Shown here piece after piece: positions 47,201-58,804 of a DNA stretch of 64,000 nt (positions are counted from its first letter, which is position 1; the number at the start of each line of letters is the position of its first letter). Origin of the DNA: Panopea generosa (taxonomy: Eukaryota > Mollusca > Bivalvia > Adapedonta > Hiatellidae); assembly GCA_029582155.1 (NCBI GenBank), contig CM055901.1, positions 7,730,874-7,794,873 on the forward strand. The letters are read 5' to 3'. The notes beneath the pieces are model-generated. The model was given only the letters and a program-made list of their open reading frames with translations, did no database searches and was not told the origin of the DNA. A program made the translations under genes and the position numbers.

Positions 47201-49067
47201 TGCAGCATCAAACAACTTGTCTCAATTCGTATACCCATGTACAGTCACAACATAGAAAATACTGACATGAAGGGTTTTAATAAAATAAAACGTGAACTGA
47301 TATAGTGTAAACAAAACGTACCGAATTTGGAAGCCTTGCATTAACATTCGGAATGTTAAGGAATTTCCTATGTTTTAAAAACGACACTATTGTATGCATA
47401 TCCCTTTTAACATTATTTAGTTATTATGTTATAGTTAGTGTTCATTAAGTAAAATTTTAACAATTAAGAAACCGAAAGGGAGCGACCGCAGGGACCTTAA
47501 TTGTTAATTTTTTACTAAATGAACGCTAACTGGCTTACTGTAGTGTTAAACGTCATTTGACTTACAGTTTGACGTCATTTGACTGACTGCGGGTGAAGCT
47601 ACGATGAAAGCCACAATTTTGAAAATTGAAGCTATTCCATTGGTTGTCAAATGAGGTTAAACACTAACCACATTTTAAATTCAAATATGCCCTTTAGTTT
47701 TTGAATTAACGTGCAGATATTTTATAATAGGATAAGAATAAACAATAGATTTTATATTAATATTTCAATATGATTACTTTAAAATCTACCATTACTTATA
47801 ATTGATGCATGTACTTAATACTGTTACCTAACAATACCGAACAATATTTTATTTGAAGGCATATGGCGTGTTATGTTATTTTGGGATGTTGCGATTGATT
47901 GCCGAAATGTCTACACCATTCGTCAATCAAAGGTAAGTTAATGGTGACATGTTGTCAACTCAAGTTCGTGGCGCACTTGATGTTTTAGTGCTACAGTACG
48001 AGGGATGCTCCGGTTTCACGAAATACTTGAATCCGTTATTTAACTTAAACTCAAATAGTGTGCTCAATTTTAGTATGAAATTGAGCACACATTGAGTTTA
48101 CGTAAAATAACAGACTGAAATATTTTTGTGAAATTGGGGCCTGGTGTATGCCTTAAGATTCATCTATATTTATATATCTGATTAATTTTAATGTATATTA
48201 ATTGAGTATTTAATATTGATATTTAGCAACAGATTGTCCAATGATCAATGTATAAACAATAAGTTAAATATTTTAGTTGCTTTACTTTTTTCTTTGTTTG
48301 TTTTTTATTAGATATATTCATAAAATTTATGAAAAACAACTCATTACATTAAAATAATCTTTTATCTAAAATAATTATTGATCAATTAATTTCTATGAAC
48401 ATCACAGAATGTCATTACAAATGTATCATAAAATTTCAGTACCTCATCACAGTATCAATCCTTACTAATTGAGAATCTTATGTTACTTGAAAACTTATTA
48501 TCAATAGTTAATAAGCTAAAAATGAAATAAAAGTAAATGATCATTTTTATTTAAATTACGTTTATCTAGGTATTATATTGGTTAATGAACAATTTATAAG
48601 ACATATTAGATTAAATTTATTTTGGTATTATATTGGTAAACTATCATTTTTATATACATTGTGCACACTGAAATTCTTAAATATTAGTTTTAATAAGAAC
48701 ATGTGTCATTATTGTCACTTGACTAATATATGCTTCTTTTTTTTAACACGTCAGGTGGATTTTCGACAAACTAGCCACACCGCGATCAAGGATATATGTT
48801 ATTCTTAACGGAGTTCTCATGGTGTTGACGTTCTTTTTATTTCGTATTTGTACTATGCCAATATACTGGTACCAGATATGGCAGGTGACCGGTACAGAAG
48901 CAGTTACAAAGCTGGGCCACATTCAACTTATAATGTATGGACCATGTTTTGTCTTGGATGCTTTAAATATATTTTGGTTTTACAAAATGTGTAAAGGATT
49001 TGTGAAAGCTGTGAACGCGCTTCGTAAATCTAAAGACGATACTGCAATTAAGGCCAAATCTGTTTGA
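44036..49067 (+). CDS. TLCD4: TLC domain-containing protein 4-like, copy 2 (five coding exons)
   Basis: Join 44036-44217, 46298-46446, 46831-46931, 47859-47932, 48755-49067; 819 nt, 272 residues. An in-frame ATG at 44045 gives 269 residues and makes exon 1 the same length (173 nt) as in copy 1. That ATG also has the same G at -3 and +4, so it may be the true start. The protein has the same layout as copy 1: an N-terminal membrane segment, GYMFHHAATVYAYYF in exon 3, RLIAEMSTPFVNQRW across exons 4-5, and a hydrophobic C-terminal third with a lysine-rich tail. It is a multi-pass TLC-family membrane protein, with molecular role unknown as for copy 1. All introns are GT-AG, phases 2, 1, 0, 2. Its introns are free of long arrays, but intron 3 carries small inverted-repeat elements. 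No clear polyadenylation signal was found before the downstream satellite. Confidence 0.93.
45276..45450. mobile_element. Foldback element in intron 1 of copy 2
   Basis: Two adjacent hairpins. Arms 45276-45299 and 45311-45334 (core GGCATATT with TTAAATTAA) pair with few mismatches. Arms 45359-45388 and 45421-45450 (core GGTGAAAAGTCGAAACAA) pair with two mismatches, and a shorter inner arm lies at 45403-45419. Probably a palindromic MITE. Confidence 0.65.
46298..46446 (+). CDS. TLCD4: TLCD4-like copy 2, exon 2
   Basis: Acceptor TTTTCCAG ends at 46297; donor GGAG|GTAAAT at 46447. It is 149 nt. It encodes LLSNVNAIVSVTF and EEGMHEDVVWHDS, parallel to copy 1. Confidence 0.94.
46831..46931 (+). 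CDS. TLCD4: TLCD4-like copy 2, exon 3
   Basis: Acceptor GTGTTTGCAG ends at 46830; donor TCT|GTAAGT at 46932. It is 101 nt and carries the His-His pair of the TLC domain. Confidence 0.95.
46950..47114. mobile_element. 165-bp MITE with 15-bp inverted ends and 9-bp target duplication
   Basis: The left end TACAGTCAAACCTGT (46950-46964) is the exact reverse complement of the right end (47100-47114). Direct copies of TATGTGTTA flank it at 46941-46949 and 47115-47123. A 9-bp duplication fits Mutator-like transposition, and an 8-bp reading would fit hAT. It inserted 9 bp downstream of the 46932-46940 donor sequence GTAAGTTTT, and the donor is intact. Confidence 0.88.
47434..47530. mobile_element. 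Inverted repeat element in intron 3 of copy 2
   Basis: The 35-nt arms 47434-47468 (GTTAGTGTTCATTAAGTAAA onward) and 47496-47530 pair with few mismatches around a GC-rich 27-nt centre. AACACTAAC at 47660-47668 also mirrors the left end, so the element could extend to there. Confidence 0.6.
47859..47932 (+). CDS. TLCD4: TLCD4-like copy 2, exon 4
   Basis: Acceptor ATTTGAAG ends at 47858, a non-CAG acceptor like most units of the copy 1 array; donor AAAG|GTAAGT at 47933. It is 74 nt. Encodes AYGVLCYFGMLRLIAEMSTP and FVNQ. Confidence 0.93.
48008..48141. mobile_element. ~134-bp foldback MITE in intron 4 of copy 2
   Basis: Arms meet near 48076. Inner arms AGTGTGCTCAATTT and AAATTGAGCACACA pair closely. 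Outer parts (GCTCCGGTTTCACGAAATA, and TTTTTGTGAAATTGGGGCC on the right) pair less well. The element is a hairpin over almost its whole length. Confidence 0.7.
48755..49067 (+). CDS. TLCD4: TLCD4-like copy 2, exon 5 (terminal)
   Basis: Acceptor AACACGTCAG ends at 48754. Encodes WIFDKLATPRSR, GVLMVLTFFLFRICTMP and LDALNIFWFYKMCKGFVKAV, with a charged tail ending KAKSV before TGA. Confidence 0.95.
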
Positions 49068-49374
49068 AATCACATGTAAACATGTAAACATACATATTAT
49101 ATTGAAGCTTGACAAATCAGTGCACGATGTCGTTGACAACATTTCAGTCACTCAAGACACAATACACGTGAGTTGACATCGGATTGTTTTCTGGAAATGG
49201 ATTCTTGGATTCTAATGACAATAATATGTGTTAAGTGCAATGGTACGCTGATATAACCAACATGTTACTCTGTTTTGCTGCCTGACAAACACACTTCGTT
49301 TATATATATATTGCATTGCATCAATGTTTGTATACATGTAAGCTGCCATGTAAGCTGTTACTGTTACATTTGTC

Positions 49375-52300
49375 ATAAATTACAACGTTTTGTGATCAAG
49401 TAACAATGTAACGTTATCAGTTACTGCGTTACCTTTACTGAGTGTGGTCATAACAAAAATAATGTAACAACGTAGCATTATCAGTTAAAGTGTCACTCTT
49501 ACTGAGTGTGGTCACAATCAATACTAATATAACAAAGTAACGTGATCAGTTACGGCGTTACTCTTACTGAGTGTAGTAACAACCAATAAAAAATATAACA
49601 ACGTAATGTTATTATTGTTTTTCTTACTGAGTGTGGTAATTCAAGTTTATTATTCTTGATGAGTGCTCACAATCAAAATTAATGTAAAAACGTAATGTTA
49701 TCAGTGAAAGTGTTACACTTACTGAGTATGGTCACAACCAATACTAATGTAACAACGTAACGTTATCAGCGAAAGTGTTACTTTTACTTAGTGTGGTCAC
49801 AACCTATACTAATGTAACAACGCAACGTTATCAGATAAAATGCTATTCTTACTGAGTGTGGCCACAACCAATACTAATGTAACAAAGTAATGTTATCAGT
49901 TAGTTATTCTTTCTGAGTGTGGTCACAACCACTACTAACGTAAAAACGCAACGTTATCAGATAAAATGCTATTCTTACTGAGTGTGGTCACAACCAATAC
50001 TTATGTAACAACGTAACGTTATCAGTTACGATTTTGCTCTTTCTGAGTGTGGTCACAGCCAATAACAATGTAACAACGTATCGTTATCAGTCGAAGTGTT
50101 ATTCTTACTGAGTATGGTAGTTCAAGTGTTTTCCTACTGAGTGTGGTCAGTACCAATCATAATGTAACAACGTAACGTTATCAGTTAAAGAGTTGTTCTC
50201 ATTGAGTGTGAGCACCACCAATATTAATGTAACAACATAACATTATCAGTTAAAGTGTTATTCTTACTGAGTGTAGTCACAACCAATACTAGTGTAACAA
50301 TGTAACGTTATCGGTCAAAGTGTCATTCTTACTGAGTGTGATCACATCCATAATAATGTAACAACATAACGTTTTCAGTTAAAGTGTTATTCTTACTAAG
50401 TGTGATAACAACCAATATTAATGTAACAAGGTAACGTTATCAGTCAAAGTGGTATTCTTACTGAGTGTGGTCACAACCAAAACTAATGTTAGAACGTAAT
50501 GCTATCAGTTAAAGTGTTATTATTACTGAGTGTGGCCAAAACCAAAACTAATGTTAGAACGTAAGGTTATCAGTTAAAGTGTTATTTTTACTGAGTGTGG
50601 TCACAACCAATAATAATGTAACAAAGTAACGTTATCAGGTAAACAATTACACTGACTTAGCGTGGCCAAAATCAATACTTATGTAACAACATAACGTTTT
50701 CAGTTAAAGTGTTGTGGCAATAACCAATATTAATGTAACAACGTATCGTTATCAGTTAAAACGTTATTCTTACTGAGTGTGGTCACAACCGATACTAGTG
50801 TAACAACGTAACATTATCAGTTATGGCGTTACTCTTAATGAGTGTAGTCACAACCAATACTAATGTAACCATGTAACGTTATCAGTTAAACTGTTACTCT
50901 TACTGAGTGTGGTCAAAACCAAAAATAATGTAACCACGTAACATTATCAGTTAAATTGTTACTCTTACTGAGTTCGGTCAAAACCAAAAATAATGTAACA
51001 ACGTAGCGTTATCAGTTACGGCGTTTTTCTTACTGAGAGTAGTCACAACCAAAGTAATGTAACAACGTAACATTATCAGTTAAAGTGTTATTTTTACTGA
51101 GTGTTTTCACAATCAATACTAATGTAACAACATAACGTTATCTGTTAAAATGGTATTCTTACTGAGTGTGGTCACAACCAATACTAATGTAACAACGTAA
51201 CGTTATCAGTTAGAGTGTTTTTTTCTTACTGGGTGTTTTCACAACCAATACTAATGTAACAACGTAATGTTATCAGTTAAAATGGTATACTTTCTGAGCG
51301 TGGCCAAAATCAATATTAATGTACAACGTAATGTTATCAGTAAAAATGGTATTCTTTTTTTAGCGTGGTTAAAATCAATACTAATGTAACAAATTAACAT
51401 TAACAGATAAAGTGTGATCATAACTGAAAATGGTCACAACCAATACTAATGTATCAACGTAACGTTATCAGTTAAAGTGAAACTCTTACTGAGTGTGGTC
51501 ACAATCAAAAATAATTTAAGAACGTAATGTTATCAGTTAATGAGTGTGGTCACAACCAAAAATAATGTAACACAGTTACTTTATCAGGTAAACAATTAAA
51601 CTGACTGAGCATTGCCAAAATCAATACCTATGTAACAACATAACGTTATCAGTTAAAGTGTTACTCTTATTGAAGGTGGCCATAACCAATACTAATGTAA
51701 CAACGTAACGTTATAAGTTAAAATGTTATATCTACTGAGTGTGGTCATGACCAATACTAAAGAGTTATTCTTACTAAGTGTAGTCACAACCGATGTAGCG
51801 TAATCAGTTAAATTGTTAGTCTTACTGAGTGTGGTAACAACCAATACAAATGTAACAACGTAACGTTATCAGTTAAAGTGTTATTTTTACTGAGTGTGGT
51901 CACGACCAATAATATTGTAACAAAGTTACGTTATCAGGTAAACAATTACACTTACTGTAGCCAAAATCATTACTTATGTAACAACGTAACGTTTTTAGTT
52001 AAAGTGTTATTCATACTGAATGTGGCCATAACCAATATTAATGTAAAAACTTAGCGTTATCTGTTAAAAAGTTATTCTTACTGAGTGTGGTCACAATCGA
52101 TAATAGTGAAAAAACGTAACATTATCATTTACGGCGTTACTCTTAATGAGTGTAGTCACAACCAATACTAGTGTAACCACGTAACGTTATCAGTTAAATT
52201 GTTACTCTTACTGAGTGTAGTCACAACCCAAAATAATGTCACGCGTAAGATACTAGTGTAACAAAATACGTTATCAGTTACTGTGTTACTATTTTGAGTG

Positions 52301-53690
52301 TAGTCAGATCCAAAAATAATGTAACGTTATGAGTTATAGTGTTATTCTCACGAAGTGTAGTCACAACCAATACTTATGCAACAACGTAACCTTTTTAATT
52401 AAAGTGTTATTTTGACTAATTGTGGTCACAACCGATTCTAGAGTAATTACATAACATTACCTGTTAAAATGTTATTGTTACTGAGTGTGGTCACAGCCAA
52501 TACTAATATAACAACGTAACGTTAGCAGTTACGGCGTTGCTCTTCCTGAGTGTGGTCACAACCAATACTAATGTAACAACGTAACGTTATCTGTTAAAGT
52601 GTTATTCTTACTGAGTGTAGTCACGACACATACCAGTAGAATGATGGAACGTTTTCTGTTAAAAAAGTTACTCTTACTGAGTGTGGTCACATCCAAAACT
52701 AATGCAACAACGTAACGTTATCAGTTAAAACGTCACTCTTACTGAGTATGGTCACAACAAATTCTAATGTAACAACGTAATGTTACCATTTACGGCGTTA
52801 CTCTTACTAAGTGTGGTCACAATCAATACTAATGTACCAACGTAATGTTATTAGTTAAAATACTAATGTAACAACAGAACGTTATCAGTTAAACTGTGAC
52901 TCTTGCTGAGTTTGATCAAAACCAATACTATTGTATCAACGTAACGTTATCATTTATAATGTTATTCTTACTGAGTGTGGTCACAACCAATACTAATGTA
53001 ACAATGTAACGTTATCTTTTAAAGTGTTATTCTTAGTGAGTGTGGTCACAACCAATATTAATGTAATAACATAACGTTATCTGTTAAAGCATCTTTCTTA
53101 CTGAGTGTGGTTACAAACAATACTAGTGTAACAACGTAACGTTAACAGTTTAAGTGTTATTCTTACTGAGTGTAATCACAAACGATACTAGCGTAACAAC
53201 GTAACGTTATCGGTTAAAGTGTTATTCGTATTGATCGTAGTCACGACCAATTGTAATGTAATAACGTAACGTTATCAGTTAAAGTGATACTCTTATTTGG
53301 TTCAGTCACAACAAATGTGTAACAACGTAACGTTACCAGTAAACGTGTTATTCTTACTAAGTGTGGTCACAACCAATACTTATGTTATAACGTAACATTA
53401 TCAGTTGAAGTGTTATTCTTACTGAGTGTAGTCACAACCGATACTAGTGTAACAACGTAACGTTGTCAGTTAAAGTGTTACTCTTATTGAGTGTGGTCAC
53501 AACCAAAAATAATGTAACAACGTAACGTTTTCAGTTAACGTGTTATTCTTACTGAGTGTGGTCACAACAAATAATAATGTAACAACGTAACGTTATCAGT
53601 TAAAGTGTTATTCCTACTAAGTGTGGTCACAACCAATAATAATGTAGCAACGTAACGTAATCAATTACACTCATATAATTATGTTTAGTG
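49375..53690. repeat. 65-bp satellite array, about 66 copies, 4.3 kb
   Basis: The unit reads GTTATTCTTACTGAGTGTGG, TCACAACCAATACTAATGTA, ACAACGTAACGTTATCAGTT, AAAGT. Units differ by scattered substitutions and occasional deletions, with no long identical blocks, which suggests an old array. It begins about 300 bp after the copy 2 stop and carries no open frame above 70 codons. Confidence 0.95.
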
Positions 53691-53843
53691 TGGTCATGAT
53701 CACTAACACATAATATAATTTTCTCACAGTATGTGGAAGAAGCCTAATACATGTATTAATATCAATATATCTCGAGCGCTGGTTGCAGTTCCCATGTTTT
53801 ATGTTGCTTTGTTCAAGATTGTCCGTGACTGATAGTCTCTGGC

Positions 53844-53938
<95 letters not shown>

Positions 53939-53939
53939 G
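53844..53939. repeat. (CAGA)n microsatellite
   Basis: About 24 copies of CAGA. Frames of 110 and 78 codons across it are microsatellite translations. Confidence 0.97.
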
Positions 53940-54399
53940 CAGGCCGGCAGGTAGTCAGACTTAAACTGAATGTCAAGATTAGTATTTCTGTCATCTGTGT
54001 CAAACGATGCCTAGCGTAAAACTGAAGATATTAAAACAATTCGATGAGAGGTTATCAATGAAGATTCACACACCTTTCATACCACGTAAATATATCCAGA
54101 TATTAAACTTTATTGTGGATTTAATGCCGTCATAGTATCCAGTGAAATCCAGTTCTGGCAAGTGTAAGATTAGATAACGGCCAACTTGTGTAAGTGTGTC
54201 TATATATATTAGATTACGGTCATGTAGATAGTTTCGTTTAGAATAATTGTTTACCGATTCATGAACAGTAAATAAGTAAATATAACCTACAGTTACAAGT
54301 GATAAAGAGTGTGCACTTAGAGCATTTATAATATTCAACAGTTACAACACAATATTGAAACGTAACATGTATTTATGAATGAAATTGTATACAATTATA
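53940..54399. other. Non-coding spacer between two arrays
   Basis: No feature recognised. Confidence 0.4.
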
Positions 54400-55930
54400 A
54401 ATAATAAAGACGCTGTCATTATCATTGCTATCATTGTTATTGTCATTATCACTGCCATCATTGTATTTACCGTTATCATTGTCATTATTGAAGTTGTCAT
54501 TATCATTGTAATTGTAGATGGCATTACCATTGTTAGTATTAAAGTTGTCATTATCATTGCCATCATTGTAGTTTTCATTATTATTGTCATAATTGTAGTT
54601 TTCATTATCATTGCCATTATTGTAATTTTCATTACCATTATTGTAGTTATAATTATCATTGTCATTAATGTAGATGTCATTATCATTATCATTATTGTAA
54701 ATGTCGTTTCCATTGCCACTATTATACAATGTTGTTGTCATTATCATTGCCATTATTGTTGATGTCATAATCATTAATAATGTTGTCATTATCATTGCCA
54801 TCATTGTAGTTTTCATTATAATTGTCATTATTGTAGTTTTCATTATTTCATTATCATTGCCATTATTGTTGATGCTATTATCATTGCCATTTATTGCAGA
54901 TGTCATTATAAATGCCATTATTATACAATGTACCTGTCATTATCATTGTCATTATTGAAGATGACATTATCATTGTCATTATTGTAGATGTCATTATCAT
55001 TGCCATAATTGTATATGTCATTAATATTGCCATTATTATACTTGTCATTATTATTGCCATTATTTTAGTTGTCATTATCATTGCCATCTTTATAGTTTTC
55101 ATTATCATTGCCATTATTGTAGTTGTCATTATCATTGCCGGTATTATACTTGTCATTATTATTGCCATAAGTGTAGTTGTTATTACCATTGCCATTATTC
55201 TAGTTGTCATTATCATTATTGTAGTTGTAATTATCATTGCCATTATTGAAGTTGTCATTATAATTGCCATTTTTGTAGATATAATTTCCATTGCCATTAT
55301 TGTAATTGTCATTATCATTGTCATCACTATAGATGGCATTATAATTGCTATTATTGTAGATATCATTATCATTGACATTATTGTAGTTATCATTATCAAC
55401 GCCATTATTGGAGTTGTCATTATCATTGTCAACATTGTAGATATCATTATAACTGTCATTATTGTAGATATCACTATCATTACCATTATTGTAGCTGTCA
55501 TTATCAATGTCATTATTGAAGTTGTCATTATCATTGTCAACATTGTAGATATCATTATCAATGTCATTATAGTAGTTGTCATTATATTTGCCATTATTGT
55601 AGTTGTCATTATCATTGCTATTATTGTAGATGTCATTATCATTGCAATTATTGTAGTCGTCATTATCATTGCTATTATTGTAGATGTTATTATCATTGCC
55701 AGTATTGTAGTTGTCGTTATCAATGCTATTATTATAGATGTCATTATCATTGCCATTATTGTAGTTGTCATTATCAATGCCATTATTGTAGTTGTTATTA
55801 TATTTGCCAATATTGTAGATGGCATTATCATTGCCATTATTGTAGATGGCATTATCATTGTAATCATTGTAGATATGACATCTACAATATCATCGCTATT
55901 ATTATAGTTTTCATTACAATTGTCATTAGA
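54400..55930. repeat. 27-bp tandem array, about 56 copies
   Basis: The unit reads TCATTATCATTGCCATTATT then GTAGTTG. Since 27 is a multiple of three, both strands stay open for long distances (331 codons plus strand, 328 minus). They translate as VVIIIAIIV-like and MTTTIMAMI-like nonamers. The left third has more length variation. Frames on both strands and the absence of flanking unique coding sequence argue against a gene. Confidence 0.93.
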
Positions 55931-57436
55931 TCTCTGTACATTTTCGGATCAATTTTGAAATGATATGTTCATTTTCGTTTTCGGAAATATCTTATTTAAG
56001 TATTTTATGTCAGTATTTTATCCTTATTATTATGTGTGTTATATCGTTCTACATAAACGCTTTAAAAAAAAATAAAAAAAGGAGTAATTACTAAATTCTT
56101 TTTTTTTTCTTCTGATAAAATCCTCAATTTTATTGCTGTTTTATATTTGATCTCATTACGAGCTTAAATAAAATACCCAATATATTTAACCGAATGAAAG
56201 TATCAAATTTATATTCTGACGTCATAGCAATATTTCCCTAGTCCAAAATAGAATAACTAATTAATTAATTTTGTCGGTTAATTATTCCAGTGAAAGATTA
56301 ATGGTCAATTTTATATTTTACGTCATTACAGGTTTGCTATAGCACCATACCAATTGCTTATTTAAAAATAGTTTTTGCCATGTCCTATATCCGATGGCAA
56401 TGGTTTCGCTATTTGTTTTGTTGAATTGGCAAAACACCTTGGCCGGTTGCCTACCCCTAGCTGAGAGTTGTTTTGAAATAAAATCCGTGATATGGAGATT
56501 CTTTAAATGACATTTTGTCATTTTCCTTTGTTTTAAAACAATGACCTGTTGAGATAAACATATCTCAAATTCCGATAGTAATCATATACTACCTTGGAGG
56601 TAAAGTTATACGTGCGTTCACTCTCGGCATATTTCTTTTTTTTTAAAAATCCTTCTAGAATCCGTTAGATACGCAGCGGTTTTTTCTTACACTGAAAAGT
56701 GCATTTGATAAATGTATAAGAGTATATACTTATTTACATAGTTATTTATTTACTTATTTATCAACTAAATCTGAATGTTGTTATTTGTTTATACTCTGCA
56801 TGTTATCAAATAAAAGTTCAAAACCGGCTGTATACAGTTTACAGCGTGTGCGGGCAGTGTTTCCCCGATGTATCAAATATGTATCAGTTTGCATTCGATT
56901 GGAGCAATAGGCATCTGTAGATAAGACACCTTTTAATGGACCGGGAGATTCTGGGTGATAAAAACCCGAACAATCTAGTGATACTCTCCGAGAAGTCACT
57001 GGACAAACTTGAGAAGTCTAGCTATCGTTTTTTATTATGAAAATTATTTATATCCCTTTAACAAAATGTAGTACTAGTTTCCAAAATTAGTAATAATAGC
57101 CCATAATAGCAGCATATCAATATGTAATTATATGTACGTGCAGGTGTGCGCAAGTGTTTTTGCTATATATAAACACATTAATGGGAATATGTATAGACAT
57201 GTTCGTAAGTAAGTAACTGATAAATATATGGAGTTTTACTGTCTGACATGCCTGCGTGTTTTTTGCATGAATAATACTTAGTTTTAATGATACTGACAAT
57301 TGATGTACCTTTTTATGTATCATGTATATAATATACACTTTACACATGATACACACAATACATATAATATACACCTTGCACATGATACACAGGCACAACA
57401 TTAAAAACATAATTACAATTTAAACAGTATAAATAG
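55931..57436. other. Non-coding stretch
   Basis: A 67-codon minus frame at 56318-56521 has a mixed composition but no domain I recognise. Nothing else supported. Confidence 0.35.
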
Positions 57437-57442
57437 TTTATT
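57437..57442 (-). terminator. Candidate polyadenylation signal of the Rho-like gene
   Basis: TTTATT on the plus strand reads AATAAA on the minus strand, about 425 bp after the stop, with a second overlapping one at 57441-57446. I saw no closer canonical signal. Confidence 0.35.
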
Positions 57443-57865
57443 TATTTCAATATAAAACAAATTTAAATTTGTTAAATCATAATTTGACATAGTATATTTT
57501 TATAGTTTTACAACTTCGTCTTTACAGTGAAATGCAATAAAACTAAATTTGCATAATAACAATTTAACACTTCATTCACATATCTATAAAACTTTCAAAT
57601 TTACTGTTATTATGTCCATGTGTATACATATACTATGGTCTTTTTGTAATTTCTTGTATTTAAGAGATTGTAGCACCACTTGCTATATAATATTATAGTT
57701 CATATGACGTACGATGAAGTCACATGTCCCTCCTCCTACTCTGTAACAAACCTAACCCGTACAAATCGGTATGTACGGTTCTTCCAACCTCCATCTTCTT
57801 GCGAATCAACCATTTACATCTTCTAAATAAATCAAACTCGGGATGAGTTGACGACCAGTAAATGT

Positions 57866-58296
57866 TCATTTTCCAAAGATCCTGTTTACTAGAGTATTCC
57901 TTCTCTTTCTATATTTAAGTCCAGCAGTTGTCATTTGTTCAAATACATAATTAACTGAGTCTTTTTCAAACGCCGTACATTCCAGATACGTATCTGCACC
58001 AATGTCTTTAGCCAGCCTTTGGCCTTCCTCGGTACTGATGCTCCGTTTGTGTTTAGATCGTAGATCGGTTTGTGTAGCCACTAAGATGATTGGCTTTCTC
58101 CGGCGCGTGCAGTTGTTCACCTCCGGTACCCAGAAATCTTTGATACTTTCCATAGAATTCTTGTCAACGACTGAGAAACAGAGAACGAGCACCTCGCTGT
58201 CTTTGTAAGAACACGAGCGCATGATTTCGTAGTCGTGTTGGCCGGCGTTGTCAAGGATACTCAAGTTATGTTTTTGTCCGTCAACATTTAGGCATC
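57866..58296 (-). CDS. Rho-like GTPase, exon 2 (terminal)
   Basis: The acceptor, read on the minus strand, is TATTTTCAG|GATGCC, with the exon beginning at 58296. It encodes residues 48-190 from the end of switch I to the stop. Confidence 0.92.
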
Positions 58297-58678
58297 CTGA
58301 AAATATAAAAAAATACAAATCATAGGTCATAATGTTTAAATTGACAATTATTCTGTTACACTACATGCTAATCAAACGGTTAATCAGCTATGTAAAACAA
58401 TAGTAGTTTCCAGTTTTAAATATATGTTATGAATAAATTATATTCTGAAGCTATTAAAACTGAAATAATAGCTATTAAAAATAAACATTTCATTTCGTTT
58501 AGAACTTTTTTAAACGATATCAAAGACGATGCTTACCTTCATATGTTTCTAGCACCGTGGCAACATACGGCGTCTGTGGTCTATGTCGGTCCATGAACGC
58601 CTGTACCAGCGTACTCTTTCCGATCATGGCATCTCCGATTAACGTGCAGTGGACTGGTTTCTCAATTTTCACAACCAT
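57866..58678 (-). CDS. Rho-like small GTPase (two exons), no CAAX box
   Basis: Join, minus strand, 58678-58537 and 58296-57866; 573 nt, 190 residues. The P-loop is GDAMIGKS (residues 15-22), the switch I threonine is T41 in ATVLETY, G3 is DNAGQ (63-67), G4 is TQTD (122-125) and G5 is ECTA (153-156). FWVPEV and TQTDLR place it in the Rho/Rac/Cdc42 group. As a family, Rho GTPases switch between GDP and GTP forms and signal to actin. Three things are odd. Ala17 replaces the glycine equivalent to Ras Gly12. The stretch between DLR and ECTA is about ten residues shorter than in Cdc42, so the Rho insert helix is mostly missing. The C-terminus is basic (KYRKRRNTLVNRIFGK) with no cysteine for prenylation. 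It may hydrolyse GTP poorly and bind membranes by charge, but both are inference. The start is the only ATG in frame before the P-loop. Confidence 0.9.
58537..58678 (-). CDS. Rho-like GTPase, exon 1 (coding part)
   Basis: ATG at 58678; donor GAAG|GTAAGC with GT at 58536-58535. It is 142 nt, leaving one base of Gly48. It encodes MVVKIEKPVHCTLIGDAMIG and the start of switch I. The intron is 240 bp. Confidence 0.92.
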
Positions 58679-58793
58679 GTTGAATTATTTAAATGTCACA
58701 GCAGAAATCCAAGCGCAAACTGTATATAATATACCAAGCTCAGTGCTTCTAGTGAATGTCTTAAGATCAAGTGATTCTACACGGCTCGTCCTG

Positions 58794-58804
58794 CCTTTAT
58801 ATAG
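58794..58804 (-). promoter_or_regulatory. Candidate TATA box of the Rho-like gene
   Basis: On the minus strand the sequence is CTATATAAAGG, a near-consensus TATA box about 120 bp upstream of the ATG. Transcription starting some 30 bp downstream would give a 5' UTR of roughly 90 nt. A second AT-rich match (GTATATTATATAC) lies closer to the ATG, near 58722-58734. Confidence 0.5.

Noticed and set aside
54881..55907. 331- and 328-codon frames on opposite strands
   Set aside because: Both arise from a stop-free 27-bp repeat unit; no unique coding sequence flanks them.
56318..56521. 67-codon minus-strand frame with a mixed, gene-like composition
   Set aside because: No domain recognised and no splice partner found; may be a transposon remnant but unsupported.
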